DNA of 64,000 bases from JAAYJT01 sp037446395. GTDB lineage: Bacteria; Bacteroidota; Bacteroidia; Bacteroidales; JAAYJT01. This document shows, in pieces, positions 33,674 to 42,934 of this stretch. The notes beneath the pieces are model-generated. The model made no database searches. It was given only the letters and a program-made list of their open reading frames with translations, and was not told where the DNA came from. The stretch lies in the NCBI GenBank assembly GCA_037446395.1, contig JBBIIP010000010.1:1-64000 (forward strand), read 5' to 3'. The position numbers were made by a program, and so were the translations under genes. How positions within the stretch are numbered: the first letter of the stretch is position 1; each line of letters starts with the position of its first letter.

Positions 33674-36418
33674 TTATTGCTTCTGGCTGATCCGTATTTC
33701 ATAATGTTTGATTCGTAAATCTTCCTTGGTGCCCGGGTTCCATGCATACACACGCAAAACATCTGTTGCTTTTAAACACCCAGGCAATTCGTAGGGCAGC
33801 TGCAAATTTATCCATTTATCGGGCCGTGTAAAGGCTGCCAGGTAATGGGTTTGGTAAGTAATCAAGGAGTCGTTGCTGTAGTGTGCCACCACGAAATTTG
33901 AAAACGGAAACCAGGCATTGGTTTTTACTTCTGCGTGAATATACAAATAGGCAGGCAAGCAAGTGTTTAGGTTGTTTAAAACAAACCACGGAGGCCCAAA
34001 AAATTGCCTGTCCTTGTTTAGAAGCACTTCGTCAGGAAACGCAAACAGGGGCACGCCTTCATTGTCATCAGAACGATGCCTGTCCGGATTTCCCAAATGC
34101 CTGTCGGTTAGCGAAATGAACTCCAAACAAATGTCGTCAATATAACATGTCGTCATGGGATTGGTATTCCAGAAATAGCACTTTAGTGTGTCCTCACCTG
34201 TTTCGAAAGCTGGCAGTCGTTGCAGTAAGCTTACCTCATTCCATTGGCCGGCCACTATGTTGCCAAGTTTCTGTGCATCATAGAAATACATCTTTGAGCC
34301 ATGGTGCAGCGAAACGGCAAAAACTACTTCCGGATTCGAGATCACTGGAAAAGCCCTTACATTCAGCTTTAGCACACAGTTATCCGTAGTGAACAACTTC
34401 ATAAGGGCTGCATTAAACTCAACATTATAAACAAAATCTTTGTTTAGTACAGCTGCAAAAGCCGAATCGTAGGCCTGCTGATTGCTCTTGGCATGTACAA
34501 TAAAATCTGGATTACTGTCATCAATGTTGGTGCAATGGATGATTGAGTTCAACAGGGAATTCAATGCGTTCGGAATCCAGGGGGGGGATGCATCAGGCTT
34601 TATCTTAATAACCTCAACATTTATGCTTTGTACTTTTAGCCTTGCGTTTCCTTTTGAACTGACTGAGATCCGAACCGAATCGGAAGGCTGAAATGACAGG
34701 GGAAGGTATTGGACAGGGGAAGTTGTCACTTTGCGATGAAGCTTCAAAAAGCGGCTTATGGAGAAACTGAAGTCTGAATATTTGGTTCCGTTCGAAAAGA
34801 ATTCAAACAACATCGAAACCTCCTCTGCCCTGCTTTGTGCAACAATCTGCAAATTTGTGCGAATCAGGGCTTTGTCTTGCCCTGCAAAATGGCCGTATTC
34901 GCAGGTAAAGATTTTGATTGGCCGTGAATCCTCCACTTGAATTTCTTCCGGAAAAGACAGAAAAGCCTGAGCCGGAAATGAATCCTGAATTTCGGCATTT
35001 GCCTGGTCTGTTTTATTGATTTTAAGAATAATATTTTCAGGAATATAGGTTTGCGACGAAGGTGTGATATGGAAGAAGGATTTCCAATAATTCTCACAAT
35101 TCACCGGGCCTGCCGGATAGGCTCCTCGAAGATGTTGGGCATACTGAAACATATTGAGCGCAATCAGCACCACTATTCCCATGCCATAGGCTTTTCTCCA
35201 CCACTGCTTTCTAATCAAGCCAAATCCAGAAAGTAACATCAGCGCAAGCATTGCATAGAAATCAATAAAAACACGTTGCCCGAACTGCGAAGTGTAATGC
35301 CACACCCACCAACTCGATAAAACATAGGTAAGAATACTAAAAAACACAACTGTCCAGATCGCTCTCCAGCGGTTCTGCCGCCAAACTGCGATCAACCCCG
35401 CAATGGCAAGGAATGAGAGTGGTGTATAAATCATCCATCCCTTTTCATAGCTCCACAGGAAATCTATAATTTTCGGACGCAGCAGATCGAAGGTTTCATT
35501 CCCGTATGTATACACCAAAAGATGCCCGGTTTGAATATACCAGAGTACCATCTGAATGGATGTAATTGAGACAAAAACCAACATTGTTTGAAGGGGCAGG
35601 CGAAAGTCCGAAAAGTACCCTGCAACTGCCTTTCTCAATGTTTTCAGGTTCCCTGCCAGGAAAGGAACCAACAAGACAACAAAGCCATTTTGCGGCCTGG
35701 TGATCAGAATTAAGCCCAAAATAGCAGCTGAACCGAGAAAGTATTTTTTCTCACCCTCGTGTATTGCCCGATAAACAAGCAAAAGAAAAGAAGTGACAAG
35801 AAAAAACAGGTAAGCATGAGGCATGGTTCCTTCTGCCACAACATAGTAGGCCAGGTTTGTTCCTAAAGCCACAGCCATCAATATGCAGGCTATTTGCGAT
35901 TCATTATTTTGCGTGAAGTAGCCTAGCAATTTTCTGAGTGCCAGCAATCCGAGTAAGAGGTAGAAAAACGATGAAAGCCCGATGGCAATTTGGTACGCCA
36001 TTGAATAGCCATCGGCTTGCCCAAAGACGAGTGCCAGCAGGTGAGCCAAAAGAAAAAAAGGCAGCATCAGGATGGCAATGCCCGCGAAATATTTGTTGAC
36101 TATAGCCCCATTGAATTGATATCTGAACTCCTTAAAATATGATGGGGTTTCGTCGGACGGATAATACTTTGACTCATAATATTCTACAAATCCATAGTCA
36201 AGGTCCTGGTAGATGAAGATTGCCGGAAGGTATGCATAGTATCCCTTGCCATCACTCATGATAAGGCGGTCGTATGGGTCAGAAGGGTGCTTCGAAAACA
36301 AAAACAATACTGCATAAACCAGCATGATCACGAGGAGGGTATTGTTGACCATCAGTTTTCTCACCATGATTCGGGTTTTTGCGTGTTTGAGTTTGTGGCT
36401 TTGGAGGCTATTCAGCAC
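33674..36418 (-). CDS. Large polytopic membrane protein, GT-C-like, with beta-sandwich C-terminus
   Basis: 914 residues if translation starts at 36418, which overlaps the rlmB stop by 11 bases; ATG at 36367 (MVRKLMVNNTLLVIM) is an alternative. After the first membrane segment it has MSDGKGYYAYLPAIFIYQDLD, reminiscent of the acidic first loop of GT-C glycosyltransferases. About eleven membrane segments extend to near residue 425. The remaining half is soluble, with two copies of a pattern also found in the next gene: CYFWNTNPMTTCYIDDICLEF, and RVYAWNPGTKEDLRIKHYEIRI at the end. I do not recognise a named family. A role in surface glycan assembly is inferred. Confidence 0.65.
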   Translation of the reverse strand: MLNSLQSHKLKHAKTRIMVRKLMVNNTLLVIMLVYAVLFLFSKHPSDPYDRLIMSDGKGYYAYLPAIFIYQDLDYGFVEYYESKYYPSDETPSYFKEFRYQFNGAIVNKYFAGIAILMLPFFLLAHLLALVFGQADGYSMAYQIAIGLSSFFYLLLGLLALRKLLGYFTQNNESQIACILMAVALGTNLAYYVVAEGTMPHAYLFFLVTSFLLLVYRAIHEGEKKYFLGSAAILGLILITRPQNGFVVLLVPFLAGNLKTLRKAVAGYFSDFRLPLQTMLVFVSITSIQMVLWYIQTGHLLVYTYGNETFDLLRPKIIDFLWSYEKGWMIYTPLSFLAIAGLIAVWRQNRWRAIWTVVFFSILTYVLSSWWVWHYTSQFGQRVFIDFYAMLALMLLSGFGLIRKQWWRKAYGMGIVVLIALNMFQYAQHLRGAYPAGPVNCENYWKSFFHITPSSQTYIPENIILKINKTDQANAEIQDSFPAQAFLSFPEEIQVEDSRPIKIFTCEYGHFAGQDKALIRTNLQIVAQSRAEEVSMLFEFFSNGTKYSDFSFSISRFLKLHRKVTTSPVQYLPLSFQPSDSVRISVSSKGNARLKVQSINVEVIKIKPDASPPWIPNALNSLLNSIIHCTNIDDSNPDFIVHAKSNQQAYDSAFAAVLNKDFVYNVEFNAALMKLFTTDNCVLKLNVRAFPVISNPEVVFAVSLHHGSKMYFYDAQKLGNIVAGQWNEVSLLQRLPAFETGEDTLKCYFWNTNPMTTCYIDDICLEFISLTDRHLGNPDRHRSDDNEGVPLFAFPDEVLLNKDRQFFGPPWFVLNNLNTCLPAYLYIHAEVKTNAWFPFSNFVVAHYSNDSLITYQTHYLAAFTRPDKWINLQLPYELPGCLKATDVLRVYAWNPGTKEDLRIKHYEIRISQKQ

Positions 36419-37172
36419 GCTGTTTTACAGCTTCATACAAAAACATTGCTGCAGCAACAGAAACATTCAATGAAGCCAGTGTACCGGTCATAGGGATCTT
36501 CGCAGTAATATCACACATTTTCAGGTATTCCGGCGAAACACCGTTTTCTTCTGATCCCATGATGATGGCTGTGGGATTTCTGAAGGCAATACTCCAAAGA
36601 GGCTTTGTCCCGGTTTCGGTGGCTGCCACCAATTGCAACCCGCTTTCTTTCATAAATAAAAGGGTGTTTTTTAGATTCATGCTCCGAACCACAGGAAGGG
36701 TAAGCAAAGCCCCGGAAGAAGTTTTAATGGCATCGGAATTTATTTGGGCAGCCCCGCGCGAGGGAATGACAAGAGCATTTACACCACAACATTCTGCTGT
36801 CCTGGCAATTGCGCCCATGTTTCGCACATCGGTAATGCGGTCGAGCACCAGGATAAATGGTGCATTACCCGATTCATAAACCCAGGGTATAACCGCCTCG
36901 ATGCTTTGGTATTGGATGGGTGACACAAATGCAGCGATTCCCTGGTGATTGCCTTTCACCAGTCGGTTCAGCGCATCAACAGGGAGGTATTGCAGTGGAA
37001 TTTCCCTGTCGTTCAACATCTTACGGACCCCTGGTATCCAGTCTCCTTTGGCCCCGTTTTGAATCAGCACTTTATCAATTTCTTTTCCCGCATTGAGGGC
37101 TTCAATCACCGAATGTATTCCATAAATAATTTGCTCAGTCCGGCGTGGAGGTGGTAGGTTCTTCATCATCAT
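36408..37172 (-). CDS. rlmB: 23S rRNA 2'-O-methyltransferase RlmB-like (TrmH/SpoU family)
   Basis: 254 residues. The N-terminal substrate-binding domain begins IIYGIHSVIEALNAGKEIDKV, and the SPOUT domain has the three knot motifs: NMGAIARTAECCGV, IIMGSEENGVSPE and IPMTGTLASLNVSVA. Family members methylate the ribose of G2251 in 23S rRNA using SAM; the choice of RlmB over other SpoU members rests on overall similarity. The start (37172 or one of the next two Met codons) overlaps the 3' end of rmuC by about 38 bases, so the genes are probably coupled. Confidence 0.88.
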   Translation of the reverse strand: MMMKNLPPPRRTEQIIYGIHSVIEALNAGKEIDKVLIQNGAKGDWIPGVRKMLNDREIPLQYLPVDALNRLVKGNHQGIAAFVSPIQYQSIEAVIPWVYESGNAPFILVLDRITDVRNMGAIARTAECCGVNALVIPSRGAAQINSDAIKTSSGALLTLPVVRSMNLKNTLLFMKESGLQLVAATETGTKPLWSIAFRNPTAIIMGSEENGVSPEYLKMCDITAKIPMTGTLASLNVSVAAAMFLYEAVKQRAE

Positions 37173-38541
37173 GGTTTTCTATTTCGGATAATAAATACTG
37201 GTGCGGGAGATTCTTGCTGGTTTTTGCCCCCAATTTCTTCAGTTTTTCTGCACGAGTTACCAGGTTTCCACTACCGGATACAAGTTTTTTATAAGCCTCA
37301 TCGTAGGTTTTTTGTGTCGTATTTAATTGAACGCCAACTTTTTCTAAATCTGAGATAAAGCTGACAAATTTATCATAAAGCCCCCCGCCCTGCCTGGCAA
37401 TTTCCAGGGCATTCTGGGTTTGCTTTTCCTGTTTCCAGATAGAAGCGACAGTTTTTAAGGTTGCCAATAAAGTAGTAGGGCTCACCAGCACAATCTTGCG
37501 TTCCCATGCAAACGAAAACAGTTCGGGATCGGTTTGCAGCGCAGCGCTAAAAGCTGATTCAATCGGAAGAAAAAGCAAGACAAAATCAGGACTGTCGAAC
37601 ACCCCTGCCTGCTGATAGTTCTTTTCGCTGAGCCCTTTGATGTGGGTGCGGATTGATTCAATATGCAACTGCATGAACCTGGTTCGGTCCGGCTCTGAGT
37701 CGCTACTGATAAACCTTTCATAGGCTATGAGCGAGACTTTGGAATCAACAATCAGGTGCTTGTTTTCCGGTAGGTTAATCACGGCATCGGGTCGTATTAA
37801 TTGATTCTCGTTATTCCGGGCAGAAAACTGAATGTCATACTCAGCTCCCTTGGTCAGGCCAGATCTTTCGAGTACCCGTTCCAGCACAATCTCTCCCCAG
37901 TTACCTTGCTTCTGACTATCGCCTTTGAGTGCTTTTGTAAGACTAACAGCATCTTCGCTCAGTTTCTGGTTTAATTCGATCAGGTTTTTCACTTCCTGCT
38001 TGAGGCTAATTTTATCGCGTGTTTCGATATCGTAGGCATCCTGTACTTTTTTTTCGAAGGACTGGAGTCTCTCTTTCAGTGGGCTGATCAGCTCGGACAG
38101 GTTCTTTCCGCTGTTTTCGGAAAAGTCGAGGCTGTGCTGTCTGAACAATTTGTTGGCCAGGTTTTCGAATTCGATTTTGAATCTCTGCTGGAGGTCATCC
38201 AGTTCTTTCTTTTGATCGGCAAGCCGTACCAAAATTTGCTCATTCTCGGTGTTTATCCTCGATATGATTGATGTCTTATCGGTGAGTTGCTCCCTTAAAA
38301 GAGACAGTTCGTATACCAAATTTGATTTTTCGGTAGTAATATAACCTAACCGGTCATCGAGTACCGCTAAGCGATTGTCTTTCTCAGCCTGTTGTGCAGC
38401 GAAAGTTTTCTCTCTTTCGAGGTTATATTCATTTATCGCCTGCAAGGATTTTCGATTTTTTTGCGCCATGATGAGAATGGCTACCAGAAAACCGGCAAAA
38501 AACAGAAGGATCATCAGCAAAATCTGAAACAGGATGGGCAT
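37135..38541 (-). CDS. rmuC: DNA recombination protein RmuC
   Basis: 468 residues. An N-terminal membrane segment (about 3-26) is followed by a long coiled coil (to about 190) and the RmuC nuclease-like domain: QGNWGEIVLERVLERSGL, RPDAVINLPENKHLIVDSKVSL and FLPIESAFSAAL. E. coli RmuC limits recombination at inverted repeats; the biochemical role is not settled. First gene of the minus-strand run rmuC-rlmB-two membrane proteins, and divergent from recR. The pairing with recR on the other strand is a DNA-repair neighbourhood. Confidence 0.93.
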   Translation of the reverse strand: MPILFQILLMILLFFAGFLVAILIMAQKNRKSLQAINEYNLEREKTFAAQQAEKDNRLAVLDDRLGYITTEKSNLVYELSLLREQLTDKTSIISRINTENEQILVRLADQKKELDDLQQRFKIEFENLANKLFRQHSLDFSENSGKNLSELISPLKERLQSFEKKVQDAYDIETRDKISLKQEVKNLIELNQKLSEDAVSLTKALKGDSQKQGNWGEIVLERVLERSGLTKGAEYDIQFSARNNENQLIRPDAVINLPENKHLIVDSKVSLIAYERFISSDSEPDRTRFMQLHIESIRTHIKGLSEKNYQQAGVFDSPDFVLLFLPIESAFSAALQTDPELFSFAWERKIVLVSPTTLLATLKTVASIWKQEKQTQNALEIARQGGGLYDKFVSFISDLEKVGVQLNTTQKTYDEAYKKLVSGSGNLVTRAEKLKKLGAKTSKNLPHQYLLSEIENHDDEEPTTSTPD

Positions 38542-38629
38542 GTTGTAAAAAGATTAATGATTACAAGATACGTTTGACATGTCAAAGGTAGTGGTTTTAT
38601 TTAGGAACATTGTAACTGATTAAATTCTG

Positions 38630-38638
38630 TAAATTTGC
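38630..38638 (+). promoter_or_regulatory. recR -7 box
   Basis: TAAATTTGC fits TAnnTTTGC perfectly, 27 bases before the recR ATG. A TTG at 38610-38612 is 17 bases upstream, slightly short for a -33 element. Confidence 0.6.
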
Positions 38639-38665
38639 CCTCATCAACCATAAAGATATTAACAC

Positions 38666-39286
38666 ATGGCAGAATTTTCTTCGAAGTTGCTGGAGCAGGC
38701 TGTAACCCAGTTTTCAAAACTGCCGGGAATCGGGCGCAAGACAGCACTTCGCCTGTGCCTTCACCTGTTGCGTGGCGAAATGGCAGATTCGAGGCTCTTA
38801 AGCGAAGCCATTGTTAAGATGAAAGAGGAGGTTAAGTACTGCCAGGTTTGTCATAATATTTCTGATAATGAAATTTGTAATATTTGTGCCGATCCTCGCC
38901 GGGAGAATAGTCTTCTGTGTGTGGTCGAAGACATCCGCGATGTGATGGCCATCGAAAGCACTTCACAATACAAAGGCAAGTATCATGTCCTGGGTGGTAT
39001 TATATCGCCAATTGAGGGCATTGGGCCAAATGATTTAAATCTGGCAAGCCTGATAGAAAGGATCGAAGCCGGAACTGTGCACGAAGTTATCATGGCTCTT
39101 CCGGCCACCATTGAGGGCGACACAACTAATTTTTATATTTACAAGAAAATAAAACACTTTGAAGTGCTTGTTACCTCAATCGCAAGAGGTGTGTCGGTTG
39201 GCGATGACCTTGAGTATGCCGATGAGGTCACACTCGGACGTTCAATTTTGAATCGCATTCCCTTCGATTCGAACTTTAACCGCTAA
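38666..39286 (+). CDS. recR: Recombination mediator RecR
   Basis: 206 residues, typical length. RecR works with RecO (and RecF) to load RecA on single-stranded DNA. An N-terminal helix-hairpin-helix (LPGIGRKTALRL, 19-30) is followed by a four-cysteine zinc finger (Cys59, Cys62, Cys71, Cys74) and a Toprim domain (LCVVEDIRDVMAIE). The C-terminus (TSIARGVSVGDDLEYADEVT) shows the Walker-B-like motif of the family. Single gene with its own promoter. Confidence 0.96.
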   Translation: MAEFSSKLLEQAVTQFSKLPGIGRKTALRLCLHLLRGEMADSRLLSEAIVKMKEEVKYCQVCHNISDNEICNICADPRRENSLLCVVEDIRDVMAIESTSQYKGKYHVLGGIISPIEGIGPNDLNLASLIERIEAGTVHEVIMALPATIEGDTTNFYIYKKIKHFEVLVTSIARGVSVGDDLEYADEVTLGRSILNRIPFDSNFNR

Positions 39287-39304
39287 TATTCAACCCTACA
39301 AGTG

Positions 39305-39595
39305 CTAGTCTGCTTTCATCTGGGGGCTCTCAACCAAATCGGATTCCAAAGCCAGCTTGTCAACGATATCGAAAATGCTTAGCTGATTTTTTCCTACAGG
39401 GATGCGTATATGATCAAGCTCTGGCCCAAAACGATCAATATAAACATTCAGCGCCTTGCGTACCAGTCTGACAGGCGTGAGTTTGTGTTTGCTGCAATAC
39501 CTTTTTAGACGATCATATTGGAGTGTGGTCATTTTAAACTCAATCCTTTTGAATTTGATTTTTTTCCGGCGGCGGGATTTTCTTTTGAGAGCCAT
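39305..39595 (-). CDS. Small basic protein, possible ribbon-helix-helix or DNA-binding
   Basis: 96 residues and no recognised family. The N-terminus is extremely basic (MALKRKSRRRKKIKFKR). The middle segment IEFKMTTLQYDRLKRYC followed by LTPVRLVRKALNVYI has the beta-strand/helix/helix rhythm of CopG/ribbon-helix-helix-like proteins. The C-terminus is acidic. It sits convergent to recR with an 18-base gap and is followed by glmM upstream. Codon use is in line with neighbours. DNA binding is inference from charge and pattern only. Confidence 0.6.
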   Translation of the reverse strand: MALKRKSRRRKKIKFKRIEFKMTTLQYDRLKRYCSKHKLTPVRLVRKALNVYIDRFGPELDHIRIPVGKNQLSIFDIVDKLALESDLVESPQMKAD

Positions 39596-39654
39596 GGTTT
39601 TTGATTGATGTTATTGGTAGGCTTACATTCATTGAGTGAGGTCGAGGTTACAAA

Positions 39655-41055
39655 TTAATCAGGCTGTTGGCGGATGATTTCACGAATATCTTCCATCAGC
39701 TTGCGTGAAAGTACATCCGCTTTGGATACGGAGTTGCTTTCAGCATAAATTCGAATCACGGGTTCGGTGTTTGAGAGCCTCAAGTGAACCCATTCGTTTT
39801 CGAATTCAATCCGGAGGCCATCTACCGTGTTCAAGGGTCTTCTTTTATATTTCTCCTGAATTTTAAAGAGCATTGAATTGGCGTCAAGGTCGTCGGGGAG
39901 TTGAATTTTGTTTTTAGAAATATAATAATACGGATAAGTTGCCCGCAGTGCAGAACATTTCTTTCCAGAACTGGCAAGGTGCGACAGGAAAAGAGCGATC
40001 CCTACAAATGCATCCCGACCATAATGAAGGGGGGGATAAATCACGCCGCCATTTCCTTCGCCGCCTATGACTGCATTTTTTTCCTTCATCATTTTAACAA
40101 CGTTCACCTCGCCAACCGCTGAGGCAAAATATTTTCCGCCGGCTCTGAGAGTAATATCTTTTAAAGCGTTGGTAGAGGAAAGATTCGAAACAGTGTTGCC
40201 TTTTTCATGTTTTAATACATAGTCTGCCACTGCAACCAGGGTATATTCTTCGCCAAACATATCGCCATTTTCATCCACAATGGCCAGCCGGTCAACATCG
40301 GGATCAACCGCAAAGGCGAGGTCGGCATTTTTCATGGCCACCAGGGATCCAAGTTCTGATAAATTTTCGGGGAGCGGCTCAGGGTTATGTGCAAAATGCC
40401 CATTTGGCTCACAATGCAGTTCAGTAATCATTTTCACACCCAGCGCCCTGAGCAACATTGGGATAAAAATCCCCCCGGTCGAATTGACTGCATCGAGTGC
40501 AACATGAAATCCAGCATTTCGGATAGCTTCCACATCAACAAGCGGCAGGCCTAGTATCTTTTCGATATGCTTCTGAATATAATTCTCGGCTCGTTTATAT
40601 CTGCCTAAATGGTCAACATCAGCAAATTCAAAATTTTCGGCCCGGGATAGTTCAACTACCTGTTTTCCTGCCTGGTCGTCAATAAATTCGCCATGCTCGT
40701 TTAGCAGCTTCAATGCGTTCCATTGCCTTGGGTTATGGCTTGCAGTGAGAATGATTCCTCCAGTGGTCTTATAATCCACAACAGCCAATTCAACCGTTGG
40801 GGTTGTAGCAAGACCCAAATCTATCACATCTATGCCGGAGGCAAGTAATGTTCCTACAACGAGGTGTTCTACCATTTTTCCGGAAATTCTTGCGTCGCGG
40901 CCTATTACCACCGATTTCCTCCCTTCGCCATTTCCCTGCTTCAGGAGCGTGGCGTAGGCGGAGGTAAACTTCACGATATCAGGCGGAGTAAGCCCTTTTG
41001 ATGGCAATCCGCCAATTGTTCCCCTGATTCCGGATATAGAGGTGATTAAAGTCAT
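39655..41055 (-). CDS. glmM: Phosphoglucosamine mutase (phosphohexomutase family)
   Basis: 466 residues from ATG at 41055 (MTLITSISGIRGTIGG); a 6-codon upstream extension is not preferred because a -7 box at 41080-41088 would place the transcript start about there. It shows the phosphohexomutase signature with the phosphorylated serine Ser106 in TASHNP, the metal-binding loop DPDVDRLAIVDENG and the sugar-binding GEGNGG. GlmM interconverts GlcN-6-P and GlcN-1-P for peptidoglycan and LPS precursors. Bacteroidota members of this branch are annotated glmM; phosphomannomutase activity cannot be excluded. Confidence 0.87.
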   Translation of the reverse strand: MTLITSISGIRGTIGGLPSKGLTPPDIVKFTSAYATLLKQGNGEGRKSVVIGRDARISGKMVEHLVVGTLLASGIDVIDLGLATTPTVELAVVDYKTTGGIILTASHNPRQWNALKLLNEHGEFIDDQAGKQVVELSRAENFEFADVDHLGRYKRAENYIQKHIEKILGLPLVDVEAIRNAGFHVALDAVNSTGGIFIPMLLRALGVKMITELHCEPNGHFAHNPEPLPENLSELGSLVAMKNADLAFAVDPDVDRLAIVDENGDMFGEEYTLVAVADYVLKHEKGNTVSNLSSTNALKDITLRAGGKYFASAVGEVNVVKMMKEKNAVIGGEGNGGVIYPPLHYGRDAFVGIALFLSHLASSGKKCSALRATYPYYYISKNKIQLPDDLDANSMLFKIQEKYKRRPLNTVDGLRIEFENEWVHLRLSNTEPVIRIYAESNSVSKADVLSRKLMEDIREIIRQQPD

Positions 41056-41079
41056 GAATATGTTTTTAATCAATCAGGA

Positions 41080-41088
41080 GCAAAGATA
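41080..41088 (-). promoter_or_regulatory. glmM -7 box
   Basis: Minus-strand TATCTTTGC, a perfect TAnnTTTGC, 25 bases upstream of the preferred ATG at 41055. Confidence 0.6.
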
Positions 41089-41447
41089 GAAGAATTTGAA
41101 GATTGACCATGTATGAACTCAAATACTTGATGCAGGAAAAAAATGCCCATTTTGGGGTTCAGGAATTTCTGCGGGCAGCGGATTTTTAGAATGCGGACCT
41201 CAGAAAATAATCACAAATCCCGAATCAACACGCTTTACATACCTCAAATGCCCAATGCTTCCTTTTTTGATTCGGTAATTGTAAGTCAAAATTCCTGCAA
41301 TTGATTTTTTTCAAAAAACTAACGCGTTGCTCAAATAATGTTCACGCATCACCTCTGGCCGTATAACCTATTTGTCAAATTCCTCGGACGTTCAATATTA
41401 ATTTAAGTCAACTCGCATAGAAGTATCCCTGATCGGATGCTTTTTCG

Positions 41448-41456
41448 TAATTTCGC
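41448..41456 (+). promoter_or_regulatory. Possible -7 box for the TPR gene
   Basis: TAATTTCGC differs from TAnnTTTGC at one position and lies 22 bases before the ATG at 41479. Confidence 0.35.
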
Positions 41457-41478
41457 GGCCTGAAGAAGGCTTACGAAT

Positions 41479-42912
41479 ATGAACGATGATTTCGAAGAAT
41501 TTGATGATGATGAATTACTCGAGTTGGTTGGCAGATACGAAAAGATGTCCGACAAAAATGAGAACTCCTTTTTCGATACTGATGAACTTGAGGATATCAT
41601 TGATTACTATTTCCGTAAAGATGATATGAAAAGGGCTGAACAGGCGATTGAATTCGCCATTTCTCAGCATCCTCTATCTCCTTCGATCTTGCTGAGAAAA
41701 GCCCAATGGTTGGTATCTGGAAACAATTCCAAGCAAGCACTCAAAGCACTCAAAGAAGTTGAGAGGATAGATCCCGAAAACATAGACATCTATATGATGC
41801 GTGGCACTGTATACAGCACCATGGCCCTCCATGACGAAGCCATTGCGGAATACAAGAAAGCACTCAAATTCACTGAAGAACCGGAGGATATTTATATTGC
41901 TATTGCCATGGAGCTTGAAAACCAGATGCTCTATGCCGACGCGATTGAATACCTAAAGAAGGTGCTGGAAACTGACCCGGAGAATGAGCTCGCCATCTAT
42001 GAAATAGCATTCTGTTTCGAATTCCTGTTCGACTACGAAGCAGCAATAGAGTTTTTCAATGAATTTCTGAACACGCAGCCCTATTCTAAGCTGGGATGGT
42101 TCAATCTGGGACTTGTCTACAATGCAGTTGAGCTTTACGAAAAGGCCATTGACGCTTATGACTATACCCTTGCTATTGACGAAACTTTCTCCTCTGCATA
42201 TTTCAACAAGGCAAATACACTGGCCAATATGGGCTGCTATCGTGAGGCCATTGAAAGCTACCGGCAAACCTTTCGTTTCGAAGAGGCTGAGGCGACCACC
42301 TATTATTACATCGGGGAGTGCTTTCAGAAAATTGAAAACTACCAAAATGCGATTGAGCAATACAATAAAGCCATCGAAATTGACCCGAAGCTTGCCGATG
42401 CCTGGTTTGCTCTCGGTTCGGTTTATGAAGAAACTGATCGTATTGATATCGCCATCACTGCTGTTGAAAAAGCAATTCATATTGAGCCCGAAAACATGAT
42501 CTACCTGCATGCCTTGGCGAATCTGCTCGCAAAATACGGTAGAATTCCTGAGGCTTCTGCAGCATACGAAAAAGTCAACGCCAGCGATCATCTGAACCCA
42601 GACTTCTCTCTTGACTATGCCGAGTTTATTTTTTCGACCCAAAGTCCTGAATCTGCCATTGAATACCTCACAACAACTGCCAACAATGTTCCATTCGCCT
42701 CACAGTTGTTTTATCGTCTGGCTGCTTATAACCTGATTACCGCAAAAATAAAGGAAGGTTTGAGGTGGCTTTTGGATGCCCTCGAGCTGGATTATGATGG
42801 GCATAAAGATTTTCTCGAGTTTGCACCGGAACTTATCAATATCCCCGAAGTAGTTTACCACATTGAATCTTCGAAGCAAACCCCGAAATCAAGGAAAAAA
42901 AAGCGGCACTAA
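41479..42912 (+). CDS. Tetratricopeptide repeat protein
   Basis: 477 residues with no signal peptide, so probably cytoplasmic. An acidic N-terminus (NDDFEEFDDDELLELVGRYE) is followed by about ten TPR units; clear examples are YMMRGTVYSTMALHDEAIAEY, WFNLGLVYNAVELYEKAIDAY and YYIGECFQKIENYQNAIEQY. It is likely a scaffold. It is the first gene of a plus-strand run with the PopT-like gene, aroE and the cyclase-like gene, spaced 22 bases from the next. The binding partner is unknown. The C-terminus is basic (SRKKKRH). Confidence 0.85.
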   Translation: MNDDFEEFDDDELLELVGRYEKMSDKNENSFFDTDELEDIIDYYFRKDDMKRAEQAIEFAISQHPLSPSILLRKAQWLVSGNNSKQALKALKEVERIDPENIDIYMMRGTVYSTMALHDEAIAEYKKALKFTEEPEDIYIAIAMELENQMLYADAIEYLKKVLETDPENELAIYEIAFCFEFLFDYEAAIEFFNEFLNTQPYSKLGWFNLGLVYNAVELYEKAIDAYDYTLAIDETFSSAYFNKANTLANMGCYREAIESYRQTFRFEEAEATTYYYIGECFQKIENYQNAIEQYNKAIEIDPKLADAWFALGSVYEETDRIDIAITAVEKAIHIEPENMIYLHALANLLAKYGRIPEASAAYEKVNASDHLNPDFSLDYAEFIFSTQSPESAIEYLTTTANNVPFASQLFYRLAAYNLITAKIKEGLRWLLDALELDYDGHKDFLEFAPELINIPEVVYHIESSKQTPKSRKKKRH

Positions 42913-42934
42913 CACTTATTTTATTTAGCAAATA

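Larger units (their letters stand above)
41056..41478. other. Divergent intergenic region between glmM and the TPR gene
   Basis: 423 bases. It carries the minus-strand -7 box for glmM (41080-41088) and a one-mismatch -7 box for the TPR gene (TAATTTCGC, 41448-41456). Nothing else supportable is visible. Confidence 0.5.

Noticed and set aside
41953..42642. Long minus-strand open frame in the TPR gene
   Set aside because: Antisense shadow of a repetitive coding gene with strong plus-strand TPR pattern.
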